Positions 1 to 8,508 of a stretch of 64,000 bases of DNA are shown here, piece by piece (the stretch's first letter is position 1; each line of letters starts with the position of its first letter). Origin of the DNA: Hyphomicrobiales bacterium (GTDB lineage Bacteria > Pseudomonadota > Alphaproteobacteria > Rhizobiales > Xanthobacteraceae); NCBI GenBank assembly GCA_017305555.1, contig JAFKKM010000024.1, forward strand, positions 1-64,000, written 5' to 3'. A program made the position numbers and the translations under genes. The notes under the pieces are model-generated. The model saw only the letters and a program-made list of their open reading frames with translations. It was not told the origin of the DNA and searched no databases.

Positions 1-1
1 C

Positions 2-313
2 TCCTTCGGCGGCTCGTCGGTGGCGGAGAACTCGTTCTACGTCAACGGCCTCAACGTCACCGACTTCTACAACCGCAACGGCTCGGTGGTGCTGCTGAAG
101 ATCGACGGCAAGAAAGTGACCAAGACGCAGGACATCGAAGTCGGCGGCCTGCCGGAAGCGGTAGTGTTCACGCCGGACGGCAAATACATCCTGGTCGGCA
201 ACTACCTCGATCAGGATTTCTCGATCCTCAAGGTCAACGGTACCAAGGTGAAGGACACCGGCAAGCGCTTCAAGGTTCCGGGGCACCCGGCGTCGGCGCG
301 GATGAGCCATTAG
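2..313 (+). CDS. C-terminal fragment of a YVTN-type beta-propeller protein
   Basis: The reading frame is open from the left edge and ends at a TAG at 311-313, so only the last 103 residues are present. The fragment contains blade-like segments such as PEAVVFTPDGKYILVGNY followed by DFSILKVNG, a pattern typical of YVTN/lactonase-like seven-bladed propellers that are usually secreted. No catalytic residues can be judged from this piece. The start and any signal peptide lie outside the window. An internal GTG at 20 is simply part of the longer frame and should not be taken as a start. Confidence 0.7.
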   Translation, partial: SFGGSSVAENSFYVNGLNVTDFYNRNGSVVLLKIDGKKVTKTQDIEVGGLPEAVVFTPDGKYILVGNYLDQDFSILKVNGTKVKDTGKRFKVPGHPASARMSH

Positions 314-372
314 GCGATTCCGTCGTTGCGCGCACTCGGATCAGCACCTCGCGTTGTCCGAGCGAAGGCTCC

Positions 373-415
373 GCGAAGCAATCCAGACTTCGCCTAGAGT
401 CTGGATTGTTTCGTC
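373..415. repeat. Partial copy of dispersed repeat family B (hairpin)
   Basis: The stretch reads GCGAAGCAATCCAGACT, a short spacer, then AGTCTGGATTGTTTCGTC, forming a long imperfect hairpin. It shares its GCGAAGCAATCC and GGATTG-TTCGTC ends with the fuller copies at 20175-20290 and 55145-55228. It directly precedes a family A repeat. Together they occupy much of the gene-free stretch 314-896, in which I see no coding sequence. Confidence 0.6.
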
Positions 416-431
416 ACCGGCACCACGAAAA

Positions 432-558
432 TCGTCGCCCCCGCGCAGGCGGGGACCCAGACTCCGCAGCCGCGGTGATGCGAACAGCGCCCATTGCGCT
501 ACGCATACGGCCATCATTGAAGCCAGGGGGTATGGGTTCCCGCCTGCGCGGGACGACT
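432..558. repeat. Dispersed palindromic repeat family A, copy 1
   Basis: An inverted pair of CCGCGCAGGCGGGGACCCA-like ends bounds a variable centre of about 80 bases. The same ends recur at 4067-4191 and 22782-22907, with a shortened copy near 24031. All copies are intergenic. They resemble the short palindromic REP-like elements common in Bradyrhizobiaceae genomes. Their function is unknown; they could act as transcript ends or be remnants of small non-autonomous elements. Confidence 0.7.
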
Positions 559-896
559 TTGAAAGTGTGGTGACGGCTTTCGACTCAGTTCGTCGATTCC
601 GTGACACCTTCACATCGTCACACGCCGAATCAGTCGCATCGATTCGCGCCGAAACACCGGCCGCGCCGGCGCGATCGATCGCAACGTTATACACAAGAGC
701 GCGCGCCGAACTTTTTTGGAACAACTTCGCATCCACGTCACACGTTTGAAATCAATGCGCTTCCGGTCTGCGCAATTTGATCTGCATTCGATCATTTAAC
801 CTTACTGGCCCATTTCCGTGGAGCAGCGAGTCGATTCCATCTTTGCACCTCGTGGGTAACGCTAAACCTGTGGCGCCAGCACGGGGAGCAAGCAAC

Positions 897-2111
897 ATGA
901 CAACATCGGTGGCCACCACCCCTTCCGTCCGGCCTGCCGCCTTCGGTCAACGCACACTGTCGCCGCGCGTCTGTATCGCCGACAACAAACCTCACATTCG
1001 CACTTTTCTCGCCGATGCTCTCGAAGACCTCGGCTTCATCACTTTCGAATGCCCACGCGCCGCCGATTTGAAGCCTTTGCTCGAGACCCAAATGTTCAAT
1101 CTCGTGGTGCTCGGGCTGTCGGCCGGCGGCATCGAGGCCGGCAAGGTGCTCGAGACGCTGGCGAGCGCCAACTTTCGCGGCAAGGTGATGCCGGTCGCCG
1201 TCCCGGATTCCATTCTCTCCTTCGCCACCCGACAGATGGCGCGCGAACTCGGCATCGCCACGCTGCCGACGCTGCCGACGCCGTTCAGCGCCGAAACACT
1301 GCGCCACAGCGTCGCACCGCTGATCCCGACCGAAGCGCCGCCAAGTCCGGCGGTCGATGTCGCGGAAGCGCTCAAGGCCGGCTGGCTTGAACTGTGGTAC
1401 CAGCGCAAGATCGACGTCCGAACCTTGATGCCGCGCGGCGCCGAGGCGCTGATCCGGATGCGGCATCCGACCTGGGGCGTGGTGCTTCCGGCCTCCTTCA
1501 TTCCGGATCGCCGCGACATCGCTTTCCACAACCTGTCGGAGTTCGTCATTGCGCGCGTGATCGACGACTGGCGCTATTTCATCGAACGCATCGGACCGGT
1601 CGATCTCGCAATCAATCTTCCCGCCTCGTTCCTGCGCGACGACAACGCCGTCCGCACGCTGTGCCGGCGAATGCCGTCGCATCCGGCGTTTGGAGGGCTA
1701 TTGATCGAACTCAAATGCGCCGAAGTGATCGACGATCTCGACCACATCGTCGACGTCGCGCGGCGCATCCGCTTTCACAACATCGCCGTCTCGATCAAGA
1801 GCGTGGGAGCCGAGTGGCCGGCCCTGATGGGACAACAGGTGTTTCCATTTGCCGAACTCAAGGTGGACCGTCAGTTCGTCACCGGCTTCGGCGGCGACCG
1901 CCTCAAGCAGACGGTCTGCCGCGGCATCATCGATCTCGCTGAGAATTACGGCGTGCGCACGGTCGCCGAAGGCATCGAGAGCCGCGCCGACTTTGTCACC
2001 GCGCACCAGTTGGGTTTCGACGTGGCGCAGGGGTTTCTGTTCGGCAAGGCGACGGCGCCGCGCAAGTTCGCCCGCACCGCGCTCACCCAGCCGGTGACGC
2101 TGCCTCAGTAA
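897..2111 (+). CDS. Degenerate REC-EAL domain protein
   Basis: A 404-residue protein with a receiver-like N-terminus (about residues 20-140) and an EAL domain (about 160-400). The EAL part keeps recognisable landmarks: GAEALIRMRHP, AELKVDRQF, VAEGIES and a C-terminal LGFDVAQGFLFGKA. The metal-binding DDFG-type loop is replaced by SIKSVGAEWPAL, and the receiver shows LVVLGLSA where the phospho-acceptor aspartate should be. From family knowledge this suggests a c-di-GMP binder or regulatory protein rather than an active phosphodiesterase. The ATG at 897 is preferred because GGGGAGC lies just upstream; the frame extends back to 777 without a better start. Its 3' end overlaps the convergent lyase gene by 7 bases. 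Confidence 0.8.
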   Translation: MTTSVATTPSVRPAAFGQRTLSPRVCIADNKPHIRTFLADALEDLGFITFECPRAADLKPLLETQMFNLVVLGLSAGGIEAGKVLETLASANFRGKVMPVAVPDSILSFATRQMARELGIATLPTLPTPFSAETLRHSVAPLIPTEAPPSPAVDVAEALKAGWLELWYQRKIDVRTLMPRGAEALIRMRHPTWGVVLPASFIPDRRDIAFHNLSEFVIARVIDDWRYFIERIGPVDLAINLPASFLRDDNAVRTLCRRMPSHPAFGGLLIELKCAEVIDDLDHIVDVARRIRFHNIAVSIKSVGAEWPALMGQQVFPFAELKVDRQFVTGFGGDRLKQTVCRGIIDLAENYGVRTVAEGIESRADFVTAHQLGFDVAQGFLFGKATAPRKFARTALTQPVTLPQ

Positions 2112-3004
2112 GGGGTCCAGCTCTGCAATTCGTCGTGGCGCACCAGCAACCGTTTTGCAGTCGTATAGGTCGGCACCTCGACTAAAGCGCCATCGACCTC
2201 GACGCGAGCCTCGCCGCGCTCCCGCGCTGCGTCGAATGCGGCAACGATGGTTCGGGCGCGCGCCAACTCCGTCGCGTTCGGCGTCAGCACACGATTGATA
2301 ATGGCGGGGTGCGCCGGATCGACGGTGCTCTTGGCTTTGTAGCCCAGCCGCCGTGCCCATCGCGTCTCACGTTCGACGCCCTCCGCATCGCTGAAGGTGT
2401 AAGGACAATCGACCGCGACCACGCCGGCGGCCACGCATTCCAGCAGGAAGCGCTGGCGCGCATAGGCAAGTTCGACACCGTCCGGCTCGCGCTCGGCGCC
2501 GAGATCGGCCGCAAGATCCTCCGCCGCCATCAGGCAAGCGGTGATCCGCGGGCTCACACTGGCGATAGCGCCAAGTTGCACCAGCCCACGCGCGAACTCG
2601 ATATTCGGCAGCAACGCGGTCGAACCTTCGGGGATGCCATAGTCGCGCTCGAACCTCGCCACCGCCTCAACGAGTTGCATGATATGCGCGGGATCGGCGA
2701 CCTTGGGCAGCGCCACGATATCCGGCCGCCCGCGCATGACGGCGGCGAGATCGTCCATGCCGTCCTGATCGAGCGGATTGACGCGCACGGCCACGACAGC
2801 GTCTTGCGCGCGCCATTGCGAATACAACTCCGGCGCCAGCGCGCGCGCCTTCGGCCGCAGCGACGGCGGCGTGAAATCCTCAAGCTCGTGGATCAGAACA
2901 TCGGCGCCGCTTGCCACAGCGTTGGCCAGCACCGCCTCGTTGGCGCCTTCGAGAAACAACCAGGCCCGGCACAACCGCGCCGGGCGGATACGGCGCGCCG
3001 TCAT
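2105..3004 (-). CDS. HpcH/HpaI aldolase / citrate lyase beta-subunit-like (CoA ester lyase)
   Basis: A 299-residue protein of the CitE-like superfamily, which cleaves or forms C-C bonds in acyl-CoA substrates such as malyl- or citramalyl-CoA. It shows the family landmarks in order: HELEDFTPP near residue 40, VRVNPLDQDG with the substrate-binding Arg, LPNIEFARGL with the conserved Glu, and AAEDLAADLG. The length fits the family. It ends 7 bases inside the convergent EAL gene, so the two transcripts meet tail to tail. The actual substrate cannot be read from sequence. Confidence 0.82.
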   Translation of the reverse strand: MTARRIRPARLCRAWLFLEGANEAVLANAVASGADVLIHELEDFTPPSLRPKARALAPELYSQWRAQDAVVAVRVNPLDQDGMDDLAAVMRGRPDIVALPKVADPAHIMQLVEAVARFERDYGIPEGSTALLPNIEFARGLVQLGAIASVSPRITACLMAAEDLAADLGAEREPDGVELAYARQRFLLECVAAGVVAVDCPYTFSDAEGVERETRWARRLGYKAKSTVDPAHPAIINRVLTPNATELARARTIVAAFDAARERGEARVEVDGALVEVPTYTTAKRLLVRHDELQSWTPY

Positions 3005-3020
3005 CGCGCGTGCGCCTGCG

Positions 3021-3503
3021 TCACTCGAACTTCATGTCGACGCATTTCGACACGTCCGATCCGAGCCCCGAGGCGATGGTGATGCAGCCACGGACCTTCT
3101 GCGCGGTAGCGTCGCTGACCCAGATGGCGTAGCCGCCCTGACCAAAGAACGAATTGGTGTTCGGCGGCTCGGTCTCGGTCGCTTCAAACGAATAGTGCGA
3201 ATCCTGTTCGAAGATGCGCGGCTTCTTCACGCAACTACCATCGGTTTGGACGCTGAGGATTTCCTTGTTGTTGCGGGTCAGCGCCAGACTGACCGTGCAG
3301 CGAAAATATTCCGACGTCCTGGTGTTGAAGAGATAGGCATAGGACCGGCAGGTCGCGGTGTTGAGCTTGCCGGAGCTGAGCCCGCGACTACAAGCGATCC
3401 GCTGATTGTTGCCGAGCTTGAATTGATCGTCCGCGTGCGCGGCACCGGCCAGCATGATGCCACCGAACGCCAGCCAGATCGCCGCTTTCGCCACCTTTGC
3501 CAT
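3021..3503 (-). CDS. Secreted hypothetical protein
   Basis: 160 residues starting MAKVAKAAIWLAFGGIML with a cleavable signal peptide ending near AHA-DD, so probably periplasmic. The mature part has four or more cysteines (IACSRG, TATCRS, FRCTV, SCVKK, RGCI, SKCVD) that could form disulfides. The chosen ATG has GGAGAC about 8 bases upstream; the longer open frame to 3818 lacks a credible start. It lies just downstream of the CoA lyase gene start and on the same strand. I do not recognise a family. Confidence 0.65.
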   Translation of the reverse strand: MAKVAKAAIWLAFGGIMLAGAAHADDQFKLGNNQRIACSRGLSSGKLNTATCRSYAYLFNTRTSEYFRCTVSLALTRNNKEILSVQTDGSCVKKPRIFEQDSHYSFEATETEPPNTNSFFGQGGYAIWVSDATAQKVRGCITIASGLGSDVSKCVDMKFE

Positions 3504-3706
3504 CCCAGTTGTCTCCCTTACGCCGCGACAGTCCCCGGCTCGAATCGGCGGCGAAGATAGCCGCGACGGCGGCATCGGCAAAGCCTCGACACATCGGGAA
3601 GCGTCCCGGCCGCCGGGAAACTTGTCGTGATGACATCGCCGTCGCATGATACCCGCCTCGACATTATCGGCCGGCGGCAGCCGGCCGCTCCGGTGGAGGC
3701 TTCGAC

Positions 3707-4018
3707 ATGATCCGACCCTTGACGCTCTCCTTCTTTCTCCTTGCCGCCATCGCCACCACGGCGTTGCCCACGACGGCACCGGCGCAAACGACGAAGCCGG
3801 TGCCATGGGTAATCGCACCCAACATCGGCTACGGCTACGACGCCCACTTCAAGACTTGGCAATATCAGATGGGCACCAACAATGCCGGCGACCTGTTCAA
3901 GGGGGCCAAGAAGGTGCCGAAGAACACACTGTTCTTCCTCGGCGCCAACGGCCAGCTCTACATGCGCACCGGCCCATTCCTCGATGGCGACGGCAGCTTC
4001 AAGTTCGGCCCGAGTTGA
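3707..4018 (+). CDS. Small secreted hypothetical protein
   Basis: 103 residues with an N-terminal signal peptide (MIRPLTLSFFLLAAIATTAL, cleavage likely after TAPAQ) and a mature part of about 75 residues containing GYGYDAHFKTWQYQMGTNN. It is transcribed divergently from the neighbouring secreted protein at 3021-3503. No family is recognised. The short hydrophilic mature part with a clear export signal supports it as real. Confidence 0.6.
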   Translation: MIRPLTLSFFLLAAIATTALPTTAPAQTTKPVPWVIAPNIGYGYDAHFKTWQYQMGTNNAGDLFKGAKKVPKNTLFFLGANGQLYMRTGPFLDGDGSFKFGPS

Positions 4019-4066
4019 GGCGGCGGAATGCAATGAGGGCTACGCGTGTTAGCAGCGCCCCCTCCG

Positions 4067-4191
4067 CGTCGTCTCCGCGCAGGCGGGGACTCAGACTCCG
4101 CAGCAGCCGCGACGCGGAAAGCGCTTGTTGTCCGCGCCTGCGATAGTCATGAAGACTAGGAGCTATGGGTCCCCACCCGCGCGGGGACGAC
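4067..4191. repeat. Dispersed palindromic repeat family A, copy 2
   Basis: Begins TCGTCTCCGCGCAGGCGGG and ends GCGCGGGGACGAC, the same inverted ends as the copy at 432-558. Both copies also share a CAGACTCCGCAGC segment next to the left end. It lies between two convergent genes, where it could supply a shared transcript end. Confidence 0.7.
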
Positions 4192-4204
4192 AATATTGAG
4201 GCTG

Positions 4205-5395
4205 TCAAAACGCCGCCGCCAGTTCGCGCGCACCGGGTTTGGCGCTATTGACGTCCATGCGCTCGTCGGTGATCGCGAGCAGCTTCGCCACGGTGTTGTG
4301 GCGGATCGCCACCGGATTGCGCTCATAGCCCGAGCGCTGGAAGAAATTCGAGGTCGGCACCCGCTCGCGATAGGACTGCGGCATCGTCACCATATCGAAG
4401 CCGGTGCCGTCGCCGGTGAGATTCATCATCTCCAGTTCGGCGGCGGTGAGCGGCTTGTGATAGCCCTTGGCGCGCGCGAAGATCACCGACGTCAGCAGCT
4501 TGTGGGTTTGCAGCAGCGGGCCGACATCCATGTCGAGCACCAGCGCGTGCACACCCCAGCCGCGCGGCGTTGCGCCGAGCTTGGCCTGTTCGCTCCAGCT
4601 ATTGGGCACCGAACGTGCAAAGGCCAGCATCTTCCGGAACGCCGCGATCTTGTGCTCCATCGCCTGACGTTGCGGGCCCGAGAGCCGCGCCGCCTTCTCC
4701 TGCAACGCCTTCAGAATGCTGTTGCCTTGCTCAGCCACCAGATTGAGGGTGTTGGTCGTGAGCAGTTGATTGTAACCCACTGCCGTCGAGATCGCTTTCG
4801 CGCCCGGCCGTCCCGAACTCAAGCCGGACTGCATGTCGTGATGGCCGTTGCCGCCGGTCTCGAACGAATAGACCCGCACCGCCTGCTCGCGCGTCAGGCC
4901 CATGGCGATGGCGGTGCGCGCGTAAGCACGCTTGAAATCCATTTCATGCGCCGGCTGCGTCGGCACGAACTGATAATATTCGCGCGCGGCCTGAAGGAAA
5001 TCCGCCACCACCGGCAACGGCTTGCGTTCGCGCGGCTCGGTCTCATCCGGTTCCGGATTCACCGGCCGCTTCGGTCCGTCATAGAGCGGCGGCTGGGTCA
5101 GCACATAATCGTCGAGCGCGATCCGCTGGCCGTGGCGACGCTTGGCAAAACGCGTGCGCCGCTTCTCCGCGATGGTCTCCCAATAAGCACCGGCCTCGGC
5201 GTTGAAGGCTTCGCGCGCCGCGAGATAGATTTGCATCTTGCGGCGATATTCAGCGATGGCCTGCGGGCTCGCCGTCTGCGCGCGCGCATTGACGATGTTG
5301 GCTGGTAGTGGTCGCGGTTGCGCCCACGCGGTTCCGGCAGCAAGTCCCGCCGCGATCAAACCCAAACCCAAGAAACGAATCGTTTTTGCCTGCAT
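4205..5395 (-). CDS. Exported hypothetical protein with lysozyme-like motifs
   Basis: 396 residues beginning MQAKTIRFLGLGLIAAGLAA, a signal peptide with cleavage near AWA-QP. The central part contains YSFETGGNG and, about 30 residues later, STAVGYNQLLTTNT. This spacing of a Glu before a GG turn and a later GY-Q block resembles lytic transglycosylase/lysozyme-fold active sites, but I cannot assign it to a named family. The N-terminal part is rich in Arg/Pro. The frame runs back to 5449, but the ATG at 5395 gives the export signal. Flanked by a family A repeat downstream. Confidence 0.6.
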   Translation of the reverse strand: MQAKTIRFLGLGLIAAGLAAGTAWAQPRPLPANIVNARAQTASPQAIAEYRRKMQIYLAAREAFNAEAGAYWETIAEKRRTRFAKRRHGQRIALDDYVLTQPPLYDGPKRPVNPEPDETEPRERKPLPVVADFLQAAREYYQFVPTQPAHEMDFKRAYARTAIAMGLTREQAVRVYSFETGGNGHHDMQSGLSSGRPGAKAISTAVGYNQLLTTNTLNLVAEQGNSILKALQEKAARLSGPQRQAMEHKIAAFRKMLAFARSVPNSWSEQAKLGATPRGWGVHALVLDMDVGPLLQTHKLLTSVIFARAKGYHKPLTAAELEMMNLTGDGTGFDMVTMPQSYRERVPTSNFFQRSGYERNPVAIRHNTVAKLLAITDERMDVNSAKPGARELAAAF

Positions 5396-5476
5396 GGGTT
5401 CGTTGTAACAAGCCGACTGTGAAGTCGGCATTAACAAGTCAGCAAGCACGTTGCCGTGAGCCGGCGCGTCGGGAAC

Positions 5477-6109
5477 TCACTTCCAGGCGAACACCGGCTG
5501 CTCCAGCTCCGCGACACGTGTATCGCGCCCGGCCAACACCTCGCGGAACTGGTAGATCAGCGCCGCCGTCGGCGCGTGGATGAAATCGCCGTCGTGGCTG
5601 AAACGGATCACCCGCCGCTCGCTCTCGGGGATGCTCACGAAGTTAAAGGCATCGTCACGCTCGATCTGGGTCAGCGCGATGCGATGCACCGAGGCGACCT
5701 CGTCGGGATTGGGCTTGAGGCGCGCGGTGTCATCGGCCCACATCACCACCGGGGTGATGAGGTACCCGGAGCGGGTCGGGTAATCGTCGAGCAGGCCGAG
5801 TACGGCACCGGCATCGAGTTCGAGCCCGATCTCCTCGCCAAGTTCGCGCAGTGCCGCTTCCACCGGCCCCTCACCGGGATCGCAACGCCCACCCGGCGGC
5901 GCCCACTGGTTGCTGTGCGCACGCAGGCTCGCCGCCCGCAACGTCAGCAGCAGCGCGGTTCCCTCTGTCGCATCGCCGGCCCGCGCCAGCGTCAGGGCGA
6001 CCGCAGCGCGTTTCAGACCGGTGGAGGCAGCATCCGGCACGGCACGCGTGAAGGCCGCGCAACGTCCGGCGATCTCGTGCCGGGTGGTGTCGTTGAAGAG
6101 GCGGATCAT
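5477..6109 (-). CDS. Nudix hydrolase, CoA-pyrophosphatase type
   Basis: 210 residues with a complete Nudix box from GGRCDPGE through RELGEEIGL (about residues 72-95), matching G-x5-E-x7-R-E-U-x-E-E-x-G-U, so the Mg-binding glutamates are all present. The preceding LLLTLRAASLRAHSNQW resembles the extra signature of CoA diphosphatases (NudL/UPF0035). The likely role is hydrolysis of CoA or related diphosphates to phosphopantetheine and 3',5'-ADP. The start MIRLF at 6109 is chosen over a longer open frame. It is divergent from maf, 117 bases away. Confidence 0.8.
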   Translation of the reverse strand: MIRLFNDTTRHEIAGRCAAFTRAVPDAASTGLKRAAVALTLARAGDATEGTALLLTLRAASLRAHSNQWAPPGGRCDPGEGPVEAALRELGEEIGLELDAGAVLGLLDDYPTRSGYLITPVVMWADDTARLKPNPDEVASVHRIALTQIERDDAFNFVSIPESERRVIRFSHDGDFIHAPTAALIYQFREVLAGRDTRVAELEQPVFAWK

Positions 6110-6226
6110 GCCCCTTGATGGCAACGGAACGCGGCTTTGGCAATGTTCTTCGGCTCCGGTTGTCGAAGCGGGCGGCTTCCGATACGGTCCCGCGCGCCGC
6201 AAATCGCCCGGAAACCGTTCAACCAC

Positions 6227-6850
6227 ATGTCTGGCCGTTCCAAACTCGTTCTCGCGTCCGGCTCGCCGCGCCGCCTCGCCTTGCTCAACCAGGCCGGCAT
6301 CGAGCCGGACGCGCTGCGCCCTGCCGATGTCGACGAAACCCCGAAGCGGGGCGAACTGCCGCGCGCCTGCGCGAACCGGCTGGCACGCGCCAAGGCGGAC
6401 GCGGCGCTGGCCGCACTCAAGCTCGACGACAATTTGCGTGGCGCCTTCATCCTCGCCGCCGATACCGTGGTGGCGGTCGGCCGCCGCATCCTGCCCAAGG
6501 CGGAGTTGGCGGACGAGGCCGCGCAATGCCTGCGGCTGCTATCCGGCCGCAACCACCGCGTCTACACCGCGATCTGCCTGGTGACGCCGAACGAGGCGTT
6601 CCGGCAGCGGCTGGTGGAGACGCGGGTGCGCTTCAAGCGCCTTACCGAGGACGACCTGCGCGGCTATATCGCTTCCGACGAATGGCGCGGCAAGGCGGGC
6701 GGCTACGCCATCCAGGGTATCGCCGGTTCCTTCGCGGTGAAGATGGTCGGCTCCTACACCAACGTAGTCGGGCTGCCGCTCTACGAGACGGTGACCCTGC
6801 TCGGCGGCGAGAAATTCCCGATCCGCGACGGATGGCTCAATGCCGGCTAA
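6227..6850 (+). CDS. maf: Maf-family nucleoside triphosphate pyrophosphatase
   Basis: 207 residues with the Maf signatures [14 protein letters not shown] at the N-terminus and [12 protein letters not shown] near residue 80, plus the conserved [13 protein letters not shown] block. Family members (YhdE/YceF) hydrolyse dTTP, UTP or modified NTPs as house-cleaning enzymes and have been linked to division control. The start ATG at 6227 gives the usual family N-terminus. The stop overlaps the start of yacG by 11 bases, so the two are probably translationally coupled. Confidence 0.88.
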   Translation: MSGRSKLVLASGSPRRLALLNQAGIEPDALRPADVDETPKRGELPRACANRLARAKADAALAALKLDDNLRGAFILAADTVVAVGRRILPKAELADEAAQCLRLLSGRNHRVYTAICLVTPNEAFRQRLVETRVRFKRLTEDDLRGYIASDEWRGKAGGYAIQGIAGSFAVKMVGSYTNVVGLPLYETVTLLGGEKFPIRDGWLNAG

Positions 6851-7037
6851 GCCGCCATCCGCCGACAAGACCGCCGGAAAGCCGACGGCGAACCCCTGCC
6901 CGATCTGCGGCAAACCGGCGACGCCGGAATCGCGGCCGTTCTGCTCCGAGCGCTGCCGCGACGTCGATCTGAATCGCTGGCTCTCCGGATCTTATGTGGT
7001 ACCGGGCCGCGACACCGACCCCGAAGATGCCGACTGA
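6840..7037 (+). CDS. yacG: DNA gyrase inhibitor YacG (zinc-binding)
   Basis: 65 residues containing the four-cysteine zinc site CPICGKPAT...[16 protein letters not shown] typical of YacG, which binds GyrB and inhibits gyrase in Escherichia coli. The DVDLNRWL tail after the second Cys pair is diagnostic. It starts inside the last codons of maf, a common pairing in Rhizobiales. The N-terminal PAKPPSADK extension is low-complexity. Confidence 0.88.
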   Translation: MPAKPPSADKTAGKPTANPCPICGKPATPESRPFCSERCRDVDLNRWLSGSYVVPGRDTDPEDAD

Positions 7038-7190
7038 CGCGCCTCTCCATGGAATAAGCCGTTGCTCCCACTCCCGAACCCGGGCCGGCGCGATCTTCCC
7101 TCATCGCATCCACAAAGCGCCGCTGACGGGTGGACACGGCGCTCCGGCCCCACTATAAACCGGCGCGCCCGGGCTTTTGCTCCGGCAGCA

Positions 7191-7266
7191 GCCCAGGTAG
7201 CTCAGTTGGTAGAGCATGCGACTGAAAATCGCAGTGTCGGTGGTTCGATCCCGCCCCTGGGCACCA
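7191..7266 (+). tRNA. tRNA-Phe (GAA)
   Basis: A 76-base tRNA with CCA encoded. The acceptor stem GCCCAGG pairs with CCTGGGC, the D arm is GCTC...GAGC, the anticodon loop CTGAAAA carries GAA, and the T arm GGTGG-TTCGATC-CCGCC is intact. Its last 16 bases lie within an 18-base segment repeated at 18210-18227, so this gene is the integration target of the element that follows. The integration leaves the tRNA complete on the left side. Confidence 0.95.
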
Positions 7267-7268
7267 TT
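7251..7268. other. attL core of the integrated element
   Basis: The 18 bases CCGCCCCTGGGCACCATT cover the 3' side of the tRNA-Phe T stem, the acceptor stem, CCA and two bases beyond. An identical copy is at 18210-18227. Direct repetition of a tRNA 3' end flanking an integrase gene is the standard mark of site-specific integration by a tyrosine recombinase. Confidence 0.9.
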
Positions 7269-7285
7269 GGCAAAAGCCGGTGCCG

Positions 7286-7302
7286 ATAAATCAATGGGTT
7301 AG
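7286..7302 (+). repeat. Left copy of terminal inverted repeat inside attL
   Basis: ATAAATCAATGGGTTAG. The reverse complement of 18178-18194 is ATAAATCAATGGCTTAG, a single mismatch over 17 bases. The left copy begins 17 bases inside attL and the right copy ends 15 bases before attR, so the two are nearly symmetric. Arm-type integrase or excisionase binding sites would be placed like this. Confidence 0.7.
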
Positions 7303-7332
7303 CCCCATTTTTTGCCCAATGAACTTGCATCC

Positions 7333-8508
7333 TTACGATTGTTGGGCACTTTTGTTCTTTTTCTGGCCCGGTACGAGCAGATGCATGCCGCTTGCTGCGA
7401 GCCGCTTTTGGTCGGCTGAGCGGGTGTAATGCTCGGCCTGTTTGAGAGTCGACCAGCCAAAGATTTTCATCAAAGTATGTCCCGACGCCCCGTTGTCGGC
7501 CGCGATCGTCGCACCAGCCTTTCGAAGGCCATGCGCCGAACAGTGCTTTAAGTCAGCCTTGTTGCATTGTTCGCGAAACCAGTTTCCAAAACCGGCCGCC
7601 GTGAACCCTTTGCCGAACGCGGTCACGAGCCAAGTCAGATCGCCAAGAGGCGACGCCCCTAATACACTCTCAAGTTCGGGCAAGATCGGCAGTGTCAGAG
7701 TAACCGGCTTTTTTCTCCGGTTTTTATGCTGCGTATATTGCAGCCATCGGCCGTCATGAATATCGCGCAAGGCGTCAGGCATGCTATCCGCCACGCGGAT
7801 GTGTTGCTTACCGAACTGCACGGCGTCCGATCGCCTGGCACCGAGAAAAAGCAAGATCGCTAAGGCAAGACGCGGCTTTGTTCCGATAGGGTGCCTTTCT
7901 TCAAATTGCCGAACCTCCGAAACGTCCCACGCGTGGAATCCATCCGACCCCGTTTTGATGTATGAGACATCCCGGGCCGGATTGTGCTGGCAATATTGCT
8001 CGGCGATGCCGAACTTAAATACTTGTCGAAGCGCCTTGACGCGAGCATTGCCAGCTTCCGGCGCATCCTTTTTACGGTCGCGGATTCGGCGAATGGCCAA
8101 CGGTGGCATCGAGGCAAACCCAAGCGCGCCGACGCGGGTCGGATCATCATCGCTAAACGCTTCATCGCAGACCGCATCCAGAATTAATTTGCGGACGTGC
8201 CGAGTCCGATCGTCCAACAACGAAAAATCCTCGCTCTCGGTGTAGTATCGCTCAATCAGCCACCGCAGCGTTCCTTGAACTGCCCGCGCCTTCACTAGTT
8301 TTTGCGGAGGTGCTGCCGCTAGCGCGTTGCCGGCGAAAGCAAGCTTGTATTCTGCAATGAAAGCTGCGGAACCAATTGGCTGTTTGAGACAAATCTTCTT
8401 CAAGCCTTTGCGGCGAAAATAGATGCGAACCTTATTGTAGCGATCAACATCTTCGTACAGGTACTTGAGGTCGATCGTCCCGCTGCCATCGAGCAACCTG
8501 ATTTTCAC
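7333..8508 (-). CDS. int: Tyrosine-type site-specific integrase
   Basis: 391 residues. The C-terminal catalytic domain shows LFLGARRSDAVQFG with the first catalytic Arg, CSAHGLRKAGAT with the His-x-x-Arg box, and AEHYTRSADQKRL with the nucleophilic Tyr. The usual second His position (LGH) reads FGW, a change seen in some phage integrases. The N-terminal part is a SAM-like core-binding region. It lies immediately next to attL, as expected for the enzyme that integrated the element. Its 5' end overlaps the AlpA-like gene by 4 bases (ATGA), indicating translational coupling. Confidence 0.92.
   Translation of the reverse strand: MKIRLLDGSGTIDLKYLYEDVDRYNKVRIYFRRKGLKKICLKQPIGSAAFIAEYKLAFAGNALAAAPPQKLVKARAVQGTLRWLIERYYTESEDFSLLDDRTRHVRKLILDAVCDEAFSDDDPTRVGALGFASMPPLAIRRIRDRKKDAPEAGNARVKALRQVFKFGIAEQYCQHNPARDVSYIKTGSDGFHAWDVSEVRQFEERHPIGTKPRLALAILLFLGARRSDAVQFGKQHIRVADSMPDALRDIHDGRWLQYTQHKNRRKKPVTLTLPILPELESVLGASPLGDLTWLVTAFGKGFTAAGFGNWFREQCNKADLKHCSAHGLRKAGATIAADNGASGHTLMKIFGWSTLKQAEHYTRSADQKRLAASGMHLLVPGQKKNKSAQQS

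Noticed and set aside
432-558. Possible CRISPR array or repeat-spacer structure
   Set aside because: The repeats are inverted pairs with single variable centres, not a series of evenly spaced direct repeats, and no cas genes are present.
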